A stretch of 64,000 bases of DNA, from NCBI GenBank assembly GCA_034430425.1, contig DAOUEK010000019.1, forward strand, positions 1-64,000. The letters are read 5' to 3'. Below are positions 53,155-62,149 of this stretch, in pieces (positions within the stretch are counted from its first letter, which is position 1; every line of letters begins with the position of its first letter). The translations under genes were made by a program, and so were the position numbers. Source of the stretch: WVZH01 sp034430425 (GTDB lineage Bacteria > Chloroflexota > Anaerolineae > Anaerolineales > E44-bin32). Under the pieces are notes generated by a model. The model was not told the origin of the DNA and ran no database searches. It saw only the letters and a list, made by a program, of their open reading frames with translations.

Positions 53155-55617
53155 ATGGAAATCGGAACTATTCGACAAGTGGACATCGACGATCAGATGC
53201 GCGTTGCGTATCTGGATTACGCAATGAGCGTGATTGTGGCGCGTGCACTTCCCGATGCGCGGGATGGATTGAAGCCGGTCCATCGCCGCATTCTCTACGC
53301 CATGCACGAGATGGGGATCCGCGCGAATACACCTTACCGGAAATCGGCCAGGATCGTGGGCGAGGTGCTGGGCAAGTTCCATCCTCACGGCGATGCGGCG
53401 GTGTATGACTCGATGGCTCGTATGGCGCAGGATTTTTCGATGCGCTACATGCTGATCGATGGCCAGGGCAACTTCGGCTCGGTTGATGGAGATCCACCCG
53501 CCGCTATGCGTTACACCGAGGCTCGACTTGCGCGCATGGCGCAAGAAATGCTGGTGGATATTGGCAAAGAAACGGTGGATTTCGTCGATAACTTCGATGG
53601 CTCCCTGCAGGAGCCTGTCGTACTCCCCGCTCGCTTGCCCAACTTGCTGCTCAACGGCGCCTCGGGCATTGCCGTCGGGATGGCCACCAATATCCCACCG
53701 CACAATCTCAACGAACTGGCAGATGCCATCCACTACGTCGTCGATCATTACGACAATCTGGATGACGTCACTGTCGATGACCTGATGCAGTTCATCCCCG
53801 GGCCTGATTTTCCAACCGGGGCGATGATCGTCGGAACGGAAGGGATCAAGTTAGCCTATAGTACTGGCAAAGGACGGATCGTCATGCGTGCCTTCGCCAA
53901 TATCGAGGAGCACGGCAAGTCCCGCCATCGGATTGTGGTTACGGAAATCCCCTACCAGGTAAACAAGGCCAGCTTGATCGAGCGTATCGCCGATTTGGTG
54001 CGTCAAGGGCGCCTGGGCGATATTTCCGATTTGCGTGATGAGTCCGATCGGCGGGGGATGAGCATTATCATCGAGTTGAAACGTGGTGCTCAGCCGAAGA
54101 AGGTGCTCAACCAATTGTTTAAATACACACAGCTGCAAACGACCTTTGGCGTGCAGTTGTTGGCTTTAGTGGATGGCGAACCGAGAATGCTGTCCCTCAA
54201 GCGCTCTCTGCAGCTCTATGTCGATCATCGCCTCACGGTTATCACACGCCGCTGTGAATACGATCTGGAAAAAGCCAGAGCGCGCGCCCACATCCTCGAC
54301 GGTCTGATCATCGCCCTTGCCAACCTGGATGACGTCATCGACACCATCCGAAAATCAGCGGATGCGGACGTTGCCAAAGAGCGGTTAATGGAACGTTTCA
54401 AGCTGACGGAAATTCAGGCGCAGGCCATCCTCGATATGCAGCTGCGGCGTTTGGCGGCACTCGAGCGTGAGAAGATCGAGCAGGAACATAAAGAAATCCT
54501 GGAACAGATCGCCTACCTGGAAGACTTGTTGGCCAATCCCAAGAAGATACATGCCTTGATAAAAACGGACCTCGATGAAGTCGTCAAGGACTACGGGGAC
54601 TTGCGCCGCACGAGAATTTCTCCCGATGCCAGCGAGGAATTCAGCGAAGAAGACTTGATTCCGGACGAAGCCGTGTTGATCAGTATTACCGAACGCGGCT
54701 ACGTAAAACGTGTTGCCGCGAAGACTTACCGTCAGCAAGGCCGAGGCGGGCGCGGCGTGCAGGGACACTCGATGCGCGGTGAAGATGAAGTAATGATGCT
54801 TTTCCCGGCGCGCTCGTTGGATACCGTGCTGTTTTTCTCGGATCGTGGAAAGGTGTATTCCGAAAAGGCCTATCAGATACCGGATGCGGATCGCACGGCA
54901 CGCGGTATTCCGATGGTGAATATTCTGGCTTTATCGCCCGATGAATCGATCACCGCAACGGTAACCGTCCCCGATTTCAAACAAGCCAACTACTGCACCA
55001 TGGTCACCCGCAACGGCAAGATCAAACGTGTTCATCTATCCGAGTTTGCTTCCGTTCGACCTTCCGGTTTGATTGCGATCGGACTGGAAGAAGGCGATCT
55101 GCTTGGTTGGGTACGGTTGACCAGCGGTGATGACGAGTTGATCATCGTCACGGAGCTTGGGCAGGCGCTGCGCTATCATGAAGAGAATGTTCGCCCGATG
55201 GGACGACCGGCCACGGGTGTCAAGGCGATCAATCTGAAGCAGGGCGATTTTGTTGCCGGAATGGACGTCGTCGATCCGGAGGGGGATCTGCTCGTCGTTA
55301 CGGCCAATGGCTACGGCAAACGCACGTCCTTTGATGATTATCCCAGCAAGGGAAGGGGAACGGGTGGAGTGATCACACTGAGCCGCAGCAAGATGTCGGA
55401 AACAGGCACGATTGCCTCCGCGCGAGTTGTCCACGAAGATGACGATCTGACGATCATTTCCAGCGGGGGCATTGTGATCCGCACCAAGATCAAACAGATT
55501 AAGCTTGCCGGCAGGGCGACGATGGGCGTTCGGGTGATTAACCTCAAGGAAGGGGAGATCGTCGCCTCCGTCGCTCGAACGTCTGCCAAGGATCTCAAGC
55601 AAGCTGGGGTAGAGTAA
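53155..55617 (+). CDS. gyrA: DNA gyrase subunit A
   Basis: Introduces negative supercoils with GyrB. The 820-residue protein has the winged-helix breakage-reunion core with catalytic Tyr120 (MRYTEARL), the coiled-coil tower (IEQEHKEILEQIAYLEDLL) and a C-terminal beta-pinwheel. The first pinwheel blade has the GyrA-box-like QQGRGGRGVQG, favouring GyrA over ParC. In the quinolone-resistance region the residue equal to E. coli Ser83 is Ala (Ala81, HGDAAVYD) while the Asp87 equivalent is kept. A terminator follows at 55647. gyrB is not in the window. Confidence 0.95.
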   Translation: MEIGTIRQVDIDDQMRVAYLDYAMSVIVARALPDARDGLKPVHRRILYAMHEMGIRANTPYRKSARIVGEVLGKFHPHGDAAVYDSMARMAQDFSMRYMLIDGQGNFGSVDGDPPAAMRYTEARLARMAQEMLVDIGKETVDFVDNFDGSLQEPVVLPARLPNLLLNGASGIAVGMATNIPPHNLNELADAIHYVVDHYDNLDDVTVDDLMQFIPGPDFPTGAMIVGTEGIKLAYSTGKGRIVMRAFANIEEHGKSRHRIVVTEIPYQVNKASLIERIADLVRQGRLGDISDLRDESDRRGMSIIIELKRGAQPKKVLNQLFKYTQLQTTFGVQLLALVDGEPRMLSLKRSLQLYVDHRLTVITRRCEYDLEKARARAHILDGLIIALANLDDVIDTIRKSADADVAKERLMERFKLTEIQAQAILDMQLRRLAALEREKIEQEHKEILEQIAYLEDLLANPKKIHALIKTDLDEVVKDYGDLRRTRISPDASEEFSEEDLIPDEAVLISITERGYVKRVAAKTYRQQGRGGRGVQGHSMRGEDEVMMLFPARSLDTVLFFSDRGKVYSEKAYQIPDADRTARGIPMVNILALSPDESITATVTVPDFKQANYCTMVTRNGKIKRVHLSEFASVRPSGLIAIGLEEGDLLGWVRLTSGDDELIIVTELGQALRYHEENVRPMGRPATGVKAINLKQGDFVAGMDVVDPEGDLLVVTANGYGKRTSFDDYPSKGRGTGGVITLSRSKMSETGTIASARVVHEDDDLTIISSGGIVIRTKIKQIKLAGRATMGVRVINLKEGEIVASVARTSAKDLKQAGVE

Positions 55618-55646
55618 AGCATCGTCGCAGGTACAAATAACAATAC

Positions 55647-55670
55647 AACCTCCCAGGCGTGGGAGGTTTT
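55647..55670. terminator. Bidirectional terminator between gyrA and murI
   Basis: AACCTCCCA (55647-55655) and TGGGAGGTT (55660-55668) form a perfect 9-base stem with loop GGCG; TTTT ends the plus-strand copy. It lies 29 bases past gyrA and 23 bases past the convergent murI stop. Confidence 0.78.
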
Positions 55671-55693
55671 CATTTACCCGATAAGCGAGCAGC

Positions 55694-56506
55694 TTATATC
55701 AACGCCTTTCCGTACCAGTTTGCGGATTGCTCTTTCCCATCCAGACCGATCAGATTTACGCCCATCTCACGCAGCCGGTGAGAGTCGGCGCTGCTGATGT
55801 ACGTAACTCGGCCTTTCTGATTCGGCGGCGCATTCAAGTCGTATTCGTCGAGAATTCGTTTGGTCTGGCGGGCGATCGCCGGTGAGGGATCGATCACGTT
55901 CACTTCCGGGCCAACGATTTTTTCCAGAACCGGGATGATGAAAGGGTAATGCGTGCAGGCCAGGACCAGCGTGTCGATGCCTTCGGCCAATAAAGGTTCG
56001 ACGGCGTTTTTGAGGATGCGGCGGGTGTCAATACTGTCGAGATCTCCCGCTTCGATGCGTTCGACCAGGCCGGGTAACGTTTGTTGGAGAACAGTGACGT
56101 CGCTGGCAAAGCGTTCCACCACAGAAGCGAACAGTTCCCCCTGAAACGTGGCAGATGTCGCCAGCACACCGACGATTCGGCTTTGCGAACTTTGCGCCGC
56201 CGGTTTGACGGCGGGTTCCATGCCGACGAAGGGAATATCCGTATGTACCCGACGGAGATGATGTAATGCAGCGGCCGAAGCGGTATTACAGGCGACCACG
56301 ATCATTTTCGTATCCAGTTCAAGCAAATAACGAGTGATCTCCAGAGCGAGTTCACGCACCTTGAGCAGTGTACGGTTGCCGTACGGTACGTGGGCCTGGT
56401 CGGCAAAAAAAATGACATCTTCCTGCGGCAGCATGGTGTGAATCTGCTGTAGAACAGAAAGTCCGCCAAAGCCCGAATCGAAGAGTCCGATAGGTCGTGT
56501 GTCCAT
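55694..56506 (-). CDS. murI: Glutamate racemase
   Basis: Supplies D-glutamate for peptidoglycan, which indicates a murein-containing wall. The 270-residue cofactor-independent racemase has both catalytic cysteines: Cys73 in VVACNTASAAA and Cys184 in LACTHYPF, plus the opening IGLFDSGFGGLSVL and FFADQAHVPYGNR, and the partner His186. The start ATG (MDTRPIGLFDSG) fits the family. It shares a terminator with gyrA. Confidence 0.95.
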   Translation of the reverse strand: MDTRPIGLFDSGFGGLSVLQQIHTMLPQEDVIFFADQAHVPYGNRTLLKVRELALEITRYLLELDTKMIVVACNTASAAALHHLRRVHTDIPFVGMEPAVKPAAQSSQSRIVGVLATSATFQGELFASVVERFASDVTVLQQTLPGLVERIEAGDLDSIDTRRILKNAVEPLLAEGIDTLVLACTHYPFIIPVLEKIVGPEVNVIDPSPAIARQTKRILDEYDLNAPPNQKGRVTYISSADSHRLREMGVNLIGLDGKEQSANWYGKALI

Positions 56507-56640
56507 TGTGTCGAATGTGCTGCCCCAAGTAAGAAAAAACAGGAATCGCAGCCTGCAAATAGATCGGATTCAGATCACGTCTTGTGCATTGTACACCGAA
56601 ATACGCCTGACGTTGCTGCCGATTGACATGGGTACGAAAT

Positions 56641-56671
56641 AAAAACGGTGCAGTTTGAAGACTGCACCGTT
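56641..56671 (-). terminator. Intrinsic terminator of rplS
   Basis: On the minus strand AACGGTGCAGT, loop CTTCAA, ACTGCACCGTT is followed by TTTTTATTT. The 11-base-pair stem (56644-56671) starts 20 bases past the rplS stop. Confidence 0.82.
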
Positions 56672-56690
56672 GTCATCGAGATTTCTATTA

Positions 56691-57035
56691 TTATCGCTTT
56701 TCTTTCAGGCGGGCTTGTTTTCCCGAGCGATCGCGCAGGTAATACAACTGCGCGCGCCGCACGTGGGCACGGCGTTGAATGGTGACTTTTTCCAGACGTG
56801 GAGAGCGCATCAGGAAGGTACGCTCGACACCAATGCCGTGCGTGGCGGTACGTCTAACGGTGAAGTTGGCGTTATTGCCGCCTTTACGCACGCGGATCAC
56901 AGTACCGCGGAATTCCTGGATGCGTTCCCGATCGCCTTCGGTAATACGGACGAACACAGTGACCGAGTCTCCCGGTCGGATATCGGGGATTTCCGGATTG
57001 ACAGGTGCTTCGACGGATTTAACAAGCTCGTTCAT
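56691..57035 (-). CDS. rplS: 50S ribosomal protein L19
   Basis: A 114-residue ribosomal protein L19 located at the subunit interface. Recognisable blocks are IRPGDSVTVFVRI, IQEFRGTVI, TVRRTATHGIGVERTF, SPRLEKVTIQRRAHVRRAQLYYLRDR. The ATG at 57035 follows GAGGAAG and gives the conserved N-terminus MNELVKSVE; longer frames to 57116 extend into a leader that carries a GC-rich hairpin and a promoter. It is not next to rpsP or trmD, so it is a stand-alone gene here. Confidence 0.96.
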   Translation of the reverse strand: MNELVKSVEAPVNPEIPDIRPGDSVTVFVRITEGDRERIQEFRGTVIRVRKGGNNANFTVRRTATHGIGVERTFLMRSPRLEKVTIQRRAHVRRAQLYYLRDRSGKQARLKEKR

Positions 57036-57067
57036 AACTAATCTTCCTCTATTATTGAACATACACC

Positions 57068-57106
57068 CGCCGCCCATCGCTCCCGGGCGGCGCAAGCGAA
57101 AGTATA
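57068..57106 (-). promoter_or_regulatory. rplS promoter and leader hairpin
   Basis: On the minus strand TGGTATACT is an extended -10 box with TATACT at 57106-57101. It is followed immediately by a perfect 8-base GC stem CGCCGCCC/GGGCGGCG (57068-57075 with 57085-57092) in the untranslated leader, about 33 bases before the start codon. Confidence 0.42.
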
Positions 57107-57347
57107 CCACAATCAACCATAGAAGTGGTAGCGTGTATTATCGTGATGATTTTAAATTGGAAACGATGCAGGTATCGGCAAAGTGTGATTTACACTTGGC
57201 CGCCTGAAAGATTATTTAGGTATGCAGTTTGTGATCTCGCGGGTATTATAATGGACATGAGTGTTGAGTCAAACCTGGTCGATGGTCGGACTCATACCAT
57301 GTGTCCGAGTCGATGAATCGAATTCGACAATCCAAAGGAGGAGTATT

Positions 57348-58007
57348 ATGGAAAACCCTGCTGAATATCCAGCGCGTTTGCAGATCGACTATCCGGAAAA
57401 AATGGATCGTTGGACAACGTTCTTTCGCATCATCTATATTATCCCCATCGCCATTATCTTAAGTCTTCTCACGACGGCGGGTGAGACTGTCACAGAGGCT
57501 ACAGTCTTCAATCAAGCTGGTGAGGTTGTTGATTACACTCGACAGACGGCTGGCGGGTTGATGACCGGTCTGTTTATGGCCACGCTCCTGATGATTCTCT
57601 TCCGACAACGGTATCCGCGCTGGTGGTTCGATTTTATCCGCGAGCTGACGCGCTTCGAAGCCCGAGTCGCCGCCTACATAGGGTTGCTCACCGATCAATA
57701 TCCCTCCACTGTTGAAGAGCAGTCGGTCCATCTCGAGCTCGATTACCCCAACGTGGAAGCGGATCTCAACCGCTGGATGCCCCTGGTGAAGTGGTTCCTG
57801 GCCATCCCGCATTACATCGTGCTGGCGTTTCTCAGCGTCGCTGTTGTGTTTGCGGTGATCGTCGCCTGGTTTGCCATTCTGCTGACCGGTGAGTTCCCGA
57901 AGGGTATCTTCGATTATACGGTCGGAGTCGGCCGCTGGTGGCTGCGGGTGAATGCTTATGCGTTCTTGCTGGTGACCGATCAATATCCGCCTTTCAGTCT
58001 AAGTTAG
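57348..58007 (+). CDS. DUF4389-domain membrane protein
   Basis: A 219-residue integral membrane protein with two DUF4389-type units: YPARLQIDYPEKMDRWTTFFRIIYIIPIAIILSLL and VHLELDYPNVEADLNRWMPLVKWFLAIPHYIVLAFL, each a short polar strand leading into a hydrophobic segment, with further membrane segments near residues 73-90 and 175-195. The repeat ending YPPFSLS is typical of the family. The function is not known. The ATG at 57348 follows AAAGGAGGAG. It is followed by a terminator at 58069. Confidence 0.85.
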   Translation: MENPAEYPARLQIDYPEKMDRWTTFFRIIYIIPIAIILSLLTTAGETVTEATVFNQAGEVVDYTRQTAGGLMTGLFMATLLMILFRQRYPRWWFDFIRELTRFEARVAAYIGLLTDQYPSTVEEQSVHLELDYPNVEADLNRWMPLVKWFLAIPHYIVLAFLSVAVVFAVIVAWFAILLTGEFPKGIFDYTVGVGRWWLRVNAYAFLLVTDQYPPFSLS

Positions 58008-58068
58008 TATGAATAGCAAGCCAGCCTGATTCAGCCTGGCTGTATGTAGTCCCAGTTTCAAGGTATTA

Positions 58069-58090
58069 AAAGCGCCCGTAAGGGCGCTTT
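58069..58090 (+). terminator. Terminator after DUF4389 gene
   Basis: AAAGCGCCC (58069-58077) and GGGCGCTTT (58082-58090) form a perfect stem with loop GTAA. Only a short T stretch follows. A second weaker hairpin (AGCCAG...CTGGCT) lies just before it. Confidence 0.6.
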
Positions 58091-58254
58091 ATCTTCGGGT
58101 AAAATCATTAGGCTTTTATTTTGTTTTAACTTCGGCGATGGCAGTCGTACATCCGGTAATTTCCCAAAGCACTTCACGGTTTTTCTGCGGGCTAATGAAA
58201 AAGACCGGGCTGCAAGAGTGGCGTAATAGAAGACATATTTCGTCGAGGGGAATC

Positions 58255-58350
58255 ATGAATGAATCTACACATTGCGTAACTCATTCTCAAAACCATTGTT
58301 TGGATCATTGCTGCAATTTATCGGATTTTTCAAGAGAGGTAATCGCATGA
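58255..58350 (+). CDS. Possible Cys/His-rich leader peptide overlapping the ABC ATPase start
   Basis: A 31-codon open frame with ATG at 58255, preceded by GAGGGG. The peptide holds four Cys and four His, with the segment HCVTHSQNHCLDHCC in the first two thirds. Its TGA overlaps the ATG of the ABC ATPase gene (ATGA), the arrangement seen in translationally coupled pairs. It could be a leader peptide, a metal-binding peptide, or chance. No similar annotated family is known to me, so function is open. The longer frame from 58138 has no ribosome site. Confidence 0.4.
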   Translation: MNESTHCVTHSQNHCLDHCCNLSDFSREVIA

Positions 58351-59276
58351 AAGAATCTGTAATCCAGGTTAAAGATTTTCGCAAGACCTACGGCGACTTC
58401 GTCGCTGTGGACGGCATCAGTTTCGGCGTTCGGGAAGGTGAGATTTTCGGCCTTCTCGGTCCCAACGGCGCCGGTAAAACGAGCACCCTGGAAAGCCTGG
58501 AAGGGCTGCGCGAACCGAACGGGGGCTCCGTACAAGTGGCTGGAATCGACCCAATCAGGGAACCTCGTAAGCTGCGTAATATCATCGGCGTGCAGCTGCA
58601 ATCCTCCGGGTTGCCGGAAAGCATCACCCCCGACGAGGCGATGAAATTTTTCTGTGCCTATCACGGTGTGGCACCGCGGTTCGATTTACTCGGCAGATTG
58701 GGCTTGGAGGAGAAACGCAAGGCCCAGTTCTTCGAACTATCGACCGGCCAACAGCGTCGTCTGGCCCTGGCGCTTGCCGTGGCACACGATCCCCAGGTGC
58801 TTTTCCTCGACGAACCAACCGCCGGATTGGATGTAGCCACCCGTTCCGAATTGCACGACATGATGCGTGAGTTGAAGGATGCTGAAACGACCATCATCCT
58901 GGCCACACACGACATGGCCGAGGCGGAAGAGATGTCAGACCGGGTTGCCATTTTACTGAATCGCAAGATCGTTTCCACCGGTTCGCCGATGGAAATCACC
59001 GCCGCGGGCGCGGGATTGACCAAGGTGTCCGTTCGAACGAAGGATGCATGCCTCACTGCGGATACTATTTCCTTACCCGCAGTGAGGCAGCATTTATCCA
59101 AAGACGAGTACGAGATTTACTACAGTACAGATATCGGGCCAACGGTAGCAGCCATCATCGCCCAGATCGAAGCGCAGAAGGATACGTTGATCGACCTGCG
59201 TGTGGAGCGCCCATCGCTTGAGGATCGTTTCCTCGAGATTACCCGGCCCAACACGGCGACGGGAGGTTCACAATGA
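58347..59276 (+). CDS. ABC transporter ATP-binding protein (ABC-2 exporter)
   Basis: A 309-residue ATPase of the CcmA/multidrug class. Walker A GPNGAGKTS is at about residues 38-46, the signature region reads FFELSTGQQRRLALALA, Walker B VLFLDEPTAGLD, and the switch His is in ILATHDMAEAEEM. A C-terminal extension of about 85 residues follows the NBD, as in drug and polysaccharide exporters. The ATG at 58347 follows AAGAGAGGT and overlaps a possible leader peptide; the stop overlaps the permease ATG (ATGA). The exported substrate is unknown. Confidence 0.92.
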   Translation: MKESVIQVKDFRKTYGDFVAVDGISFGVREGEIFGLLGPNGAGKTSTLESLEGLREPNGGSVQVAGIDPIREPRKLRNIIGVQLQSSGLPESITPDEAMKFFCAYHGVAPRFDLLGRLGLEEKRKAQFFELSTGQQRRLALALAVAHDPQVLFLDEPTAGLDVATRSELHDMMRELKDAETTIILATHDMAEAEEMSDRVAILLNRKIVSTGSPMEITAAGAGLTKVSVRTKDACLTADTISLPAVRQHLSKDEYEIYYSTDIGPTVAAIIAQIEAQKDTLIDLRVERPSLEDRFLEITRPNTATGGSQ

Positions 59277-60082
59277 CGGCTTTTCTCAACCATTTCTCAT
59301 TTGAGTTTCGCACCGGCATTCGCAACAAGACGTTGCTGTTGATGAATTATTTATTCCCACTTGGTTTTTTCCTGATGATGGGCTTTATCATGGGGTCGAT
59401 CAATCCCCTCTTCATCGACAGCATGACTCCGGCGATGGTCGTTTTCGCTATCCTGGCTGCGACCTTTCTCGGAATTCCGGACCCCCTGGTCAACGCACGA
59501 GAAAACGGCATCTTCCGCAGCTACAAGATCAACGGCATCCCTTCCACTTCGATCCTGGTCATCCCCGCGTTGACCACAATCCTGCATCTGGTTATTGTCG
59601 CGGCGGTGATCACCGTAACTGCTGCGCCGCTTTTCGACGCTCCGCTTCCGATCAATTGGCTCAACTATGCTCTGGTCTTTATCGCCATGGCTTTTGCCTG
59701 CGCCGGTCTTAGTGTCTTGATCGGGGTGATTTCAGCCAACTCTCGTATCACTGTGCTTTGGTCACAGCTTTTCTTCATCCCCTCCATTATGCTGGGCGGG
59801 ATGATGTTTCCTCTGAGTATGCTGCCTGAAATCGCCGCCAAACTCGCCCAACTCTTGCCCGCCGCGCATGCGATGAATGCTTTCAATGGGTTGGCGATGG
59901 GGTACGAGGTGAATTTTTCGGCCTGGGGTTCGGTGGTAGTTCTGGCGTTTACCGGGATATTGGCTTTCGCTTTGGCGGTCTATCTTTTCAGTTGGGACAG
60001 CCGCAACACCACCCGGCGCGGGAATCCCGTGTTGGCATTGTTGGTTTTATTGCCCAATATTGTAGGTATGTTTCTGCTTTGA
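59273..60082 (+). CDS. ABC-2 type permease
   Basis: A 269-residue membrane partner of the preceding ATPase with six predicted transmembrane segments (LFPLGFFLMMGFIMG, MVVFAILAATFLGI, LVIVAAVITVTAAPL, NYALVFIAMAFACAGLSVLIG, LFFIPSIMLGGMMFPL, and a C-terminal pair). The cytoplasmic loop RENGIFRSYKINGIP is the usual coupling region of ABC-2 permeases. Its ATG overlaps the ATPase stop. The two subunits form a heterotetrameric exporter. A membrane acyltransferase gene begins 43 bases downstream, but a functional link is not shown. Confidence 0.9.
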   Translation: MTAFLNHFSFEFRTGIRNKTLLLMNYLFPLGFFLMMGFIMGSINPLFIDSMTPAMVVFAILAATFLGIPDPLVNARENGIFRSYKINGIPSTSILVIPALTTILHLVIVAAVITVTAAPLFDAPLPINWLNYALVFIAMAFACAGLSVLIGVISANSRITVLWSQLFFIPSIMLGGMMFPLSMLPEIAAKLAQLLPAAHAMNAFNGLAMGYEVNFSAWGSVVVLAFTGILAFALAVYLFSWDSRNTTRRGNPVLALLVLLPNIVGMFLL

Positions 60083-60125
60083 TTTTGCTACTTAAAATCG
60101 ATGCCGAAAGAACCTTCTGGTCAAA

Positions 60126-61313
60126 ATGGAGGGTCCACTGGACGAATCTGGTCTGCAAGGGACAACCAGTAAGATTTCTCGTCTGGTGTTCATCGATCAT
60201 TTGCGTGTGTTTTTAATCATCCTGGTCGTGCTGCACCACGTTGCTGCCGTCTATGGTGCGGGGACGGAGTTCTACTACGTCGAACCGCCTTTCACCGATC
60301 CCACTGCCTTTAACCTGCTTCTGGCGTTCATGTTGATCAACCAGGCCTGGTTTATGGGCGCATTTTTCCTCCTGGCGGGCTACTTCACGCCAGGCTCGTT
60401 CGATCGAAAAGGATTGGGTTCCTATCTTAAGGATCGGCTGCTGCGTCTGGGTCTTCCGTTGGCGCTTTTCTTTTTCATACTCAACCCACTTTCTTCAGCC
60501 GGTTTCTATCTCATGCCGGCTGAATTAACCGGGATCACGACGCCATTATCCCTGGAAGCACTCTATCCCGAATCTATTGGACTGGGACCGTTGTGGTTCG
60601 TCGCTATGCTGCTTGTCTTCTGTTTTGGATACATATTATGGCGTCGGTTGACGAGATCGCGAAGCGCGAGCTCAGCGGATCGATCTACATCCCCCGGCTA
60701 TTTCGGGATCGGTCTCTTCGTTCTCGCATTAACGGGGATAAGCTATTTGATGCGCATGCTCGTCCCCATCGGTGAGGAAGTGCGTGGTTTTCCGACGCTG
60801 GCTTACCTGCCGCAGTATTTAAGCTTCTTCGTGTTGGGCGTTGCTGCATACCGCAGAGATTGGTTCCGCACGATACCGAACAAAATGGGTGAAGTCGGTT
60901 TCATCGCTGCTGCAATTGTGGGAATTGTCTTGTTCCCTTATTTGTATAGTGGACAATGGTTTTCACTTGAGGTATCCGAGACCTTATATATCGCCTTAGG
61001 ACAGGGGACGTGGCAATCTGCATTGTACGCTCTCTACGACTCCATCTTCGCGATCGGGATGAGCCTGGGCTTGATCACCTTCTTCCGCCAATTCCAGAAC
61101 AAGCAAAGCAGGTTCGGCAGGTTCCTGTCTCAGCATAGCTATGCCGTGTATGTATTCCACATTCCCATCATCGTCTTTCTGGCGTATGCATTGCGAGGCA
61201 TTGAGCTTGCGAGTTTACGTAAATTTGCTGTGGTGTCGCTGATTGTGATCCCGGTTTGCTACGTCTTCGCCTTCATCGTGCGCAAGATTCCTGCGGTCTC
61301 GAATATTCTATAA
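60126..61313 (+). CDS. Acyltransferase family 3 membrane protein
   Basis: A 395-residue polytopic acyltransferase with about ten membrane segments. The conserved opening IDHLRVFLIILVVLHHVAAVYG carries the active-site His region, and RLLRLGLPLALFFFILNP, GPLWFVAMLLVF and the late LSQHSYAVYVFHIPIIVFLAY match acyltransferase-3/MdoC-like proteins, which O-acetylate or succinylate surface glycans. The ATG at 60126 lacks a strong ribosome site; its position 43 bases after the ABC-2 permease suggests read-through. Substrate unknown. Confidence 0.85.
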   Translation: MEGPLDESGLQGTTSKISRLVFIDHLRVFLIILVVLHHVAAVYGAGTEFYYVEPPFTDPTAFNLLLAFMLINQAWFMGAFFLLAGYFTPGSFDRKGLGSYLKDRLLRLGLPLALFFFILNPLSSAGFYLMPAELTGITTPLSLEALYPESIGLGPLWFVAMLLVFCFGYILWRRLTRSRSASSADRSTSPGYFGIGLFVLALTGISYLMRMLVPIGEEVRGFPTLAYLPQYLSFFVLGVAAYRRDWFRTIPNKMGEVGFIAAAIVGIVLFPYLYSGQWFSLEVSETLYIALGQGTWQSALYALYDSIFAIGMSLGLITFFRQFQNKQSRFGRFLSQHSYAVYVFHIPIIVFLAYALRGIELASLRKFAVVSLIVIPVCYVFAFIVRKIPAVSNIL

Positions 61314-61418
61314 TCACTAAAGTCATCCTTTTCCTGCTGTGAAGTGCATTAGTAGTAAATATAGCCCCAAGGGCCATTTTATAAATATTTGATTGTGGTT
61401 TGTATAAGACTCGATTCG

Positions 61419-61958
61419 TCAAACTCCTGCATCCCATTTTCCCAGGTACATCCCGGCGAGGAAAATTCCGGCGACTGATTTCGCATCGCGGATTTCATTC
61501 TGCGTGATCTTGCGCAGCGTTTCCTCCCATGACAATCGGATGATCGAAATGTCCTCATCTTCGTCCGGCGGCAGGGGAGCTGCAGAGAGGTCCTTCGCCA
61601 GGAAGTAATGCAGGTACTCACTCGAATAGCCGGGAGCGAGATAGGTTCCGCCAAGATGCCGAAGTTCTGCAGGCGACATGCCCACTTCTTCCCGGCATTC
61701 CCGTCTGGCACAGTATTCGGGATCCTCACCTGCTTCGAGACTTCCCGCGGGCAATTCGAGCAGTTCTTCTCCGGCGGGGTGGCGATACTGTAGCACGAAA
61801 AGGATTCGATCCTTTTCATCCACGGGAATGATTGTTACTCCACCTTTATGTTTAACGTAGTCGATTCGCTGCGTTTTCCCGGCCGCATTTTCGATTTGGT
61901 CGATACATACATCGAAAACCTTACCTTGGAATACACAATCTGACTGTAATACTTTCAT
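61419..61958 (-). CDS. NUDIX hydrolase, ADP-ribose pyrophosphatase-like
   Basis: A 179-residue NUDIX protein. The complete box GSLEAGEDPEYCARRECREEVGM is at about residues 72-94 (GX5EX7REUXEEXGU). A Pro (P109, in LAPGYSSE) lies 15 residues past the box, the feature associated with ADP-ribose pyrophosphatases. The N-terminal strand KGGVTIIPVDEKDRILFVLQYRHP is typical too. It likely hydrolyses ADP-ribose or related sugar nucleotides. The ATG at 61958 follows GAAGGTC. Confidence 0.92.
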   Translation of the reverse strand: MKVLQSDCVFQGKVFDVCIDQIENAAGKTQRIDYVKHKGGVTIIPVDEKDRILFVLQYRHPAGEELLELPAGSLEAGEDPEYCARRECREEVGMSPAELRHLGGTYLAPGYSSEYLHYFLAKDLSAAPLPPDEDEDISIIRLSWEETLRKITQNEIRDAKSVAGIFLAGMYLGKWDAGV

Positions 61959-62017
61959 CGTTATGACCTTCTCTGATAGGCTTGCGGCTCGCTCGACGGT
62001 TGCTTCCGGGAATGAAG

Positions 62018-62053
62018 CGGGGCAGACTCTTGGTCTGCCCCGGATCGATTTTT
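62018..62053 (+). terminator. Hairpin with T-run between NUDIX and LysM genes
   Basis: CGGGGCAGAC (62018-62027) and GTCTGCCCCG (62033-62042) form a 10-base stem; ATTTTT follows on the plus strand (62048-62053). Both neighbouring genes are on the minus strand, so its use is unclear; it could end the LysM transcript or an antisense one. Confidence 0.5.
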
Positions 62054-62149
62054 CCGCTAAAGTTCACCGAGCAATCTTGAGCTTGGCAATATCCAGAAAT
62101 TTCGTAAGACCTCGCAAGGCATGATTACTCGAAGGTAGTTCCATTCAAC

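Noticed and set aside
58138..58350. 70-codon frame before the ABC ATPase
   Set aside because: The long version has no ribosome site; only its last 31 codons have one and are listed as a possible leader peptide.
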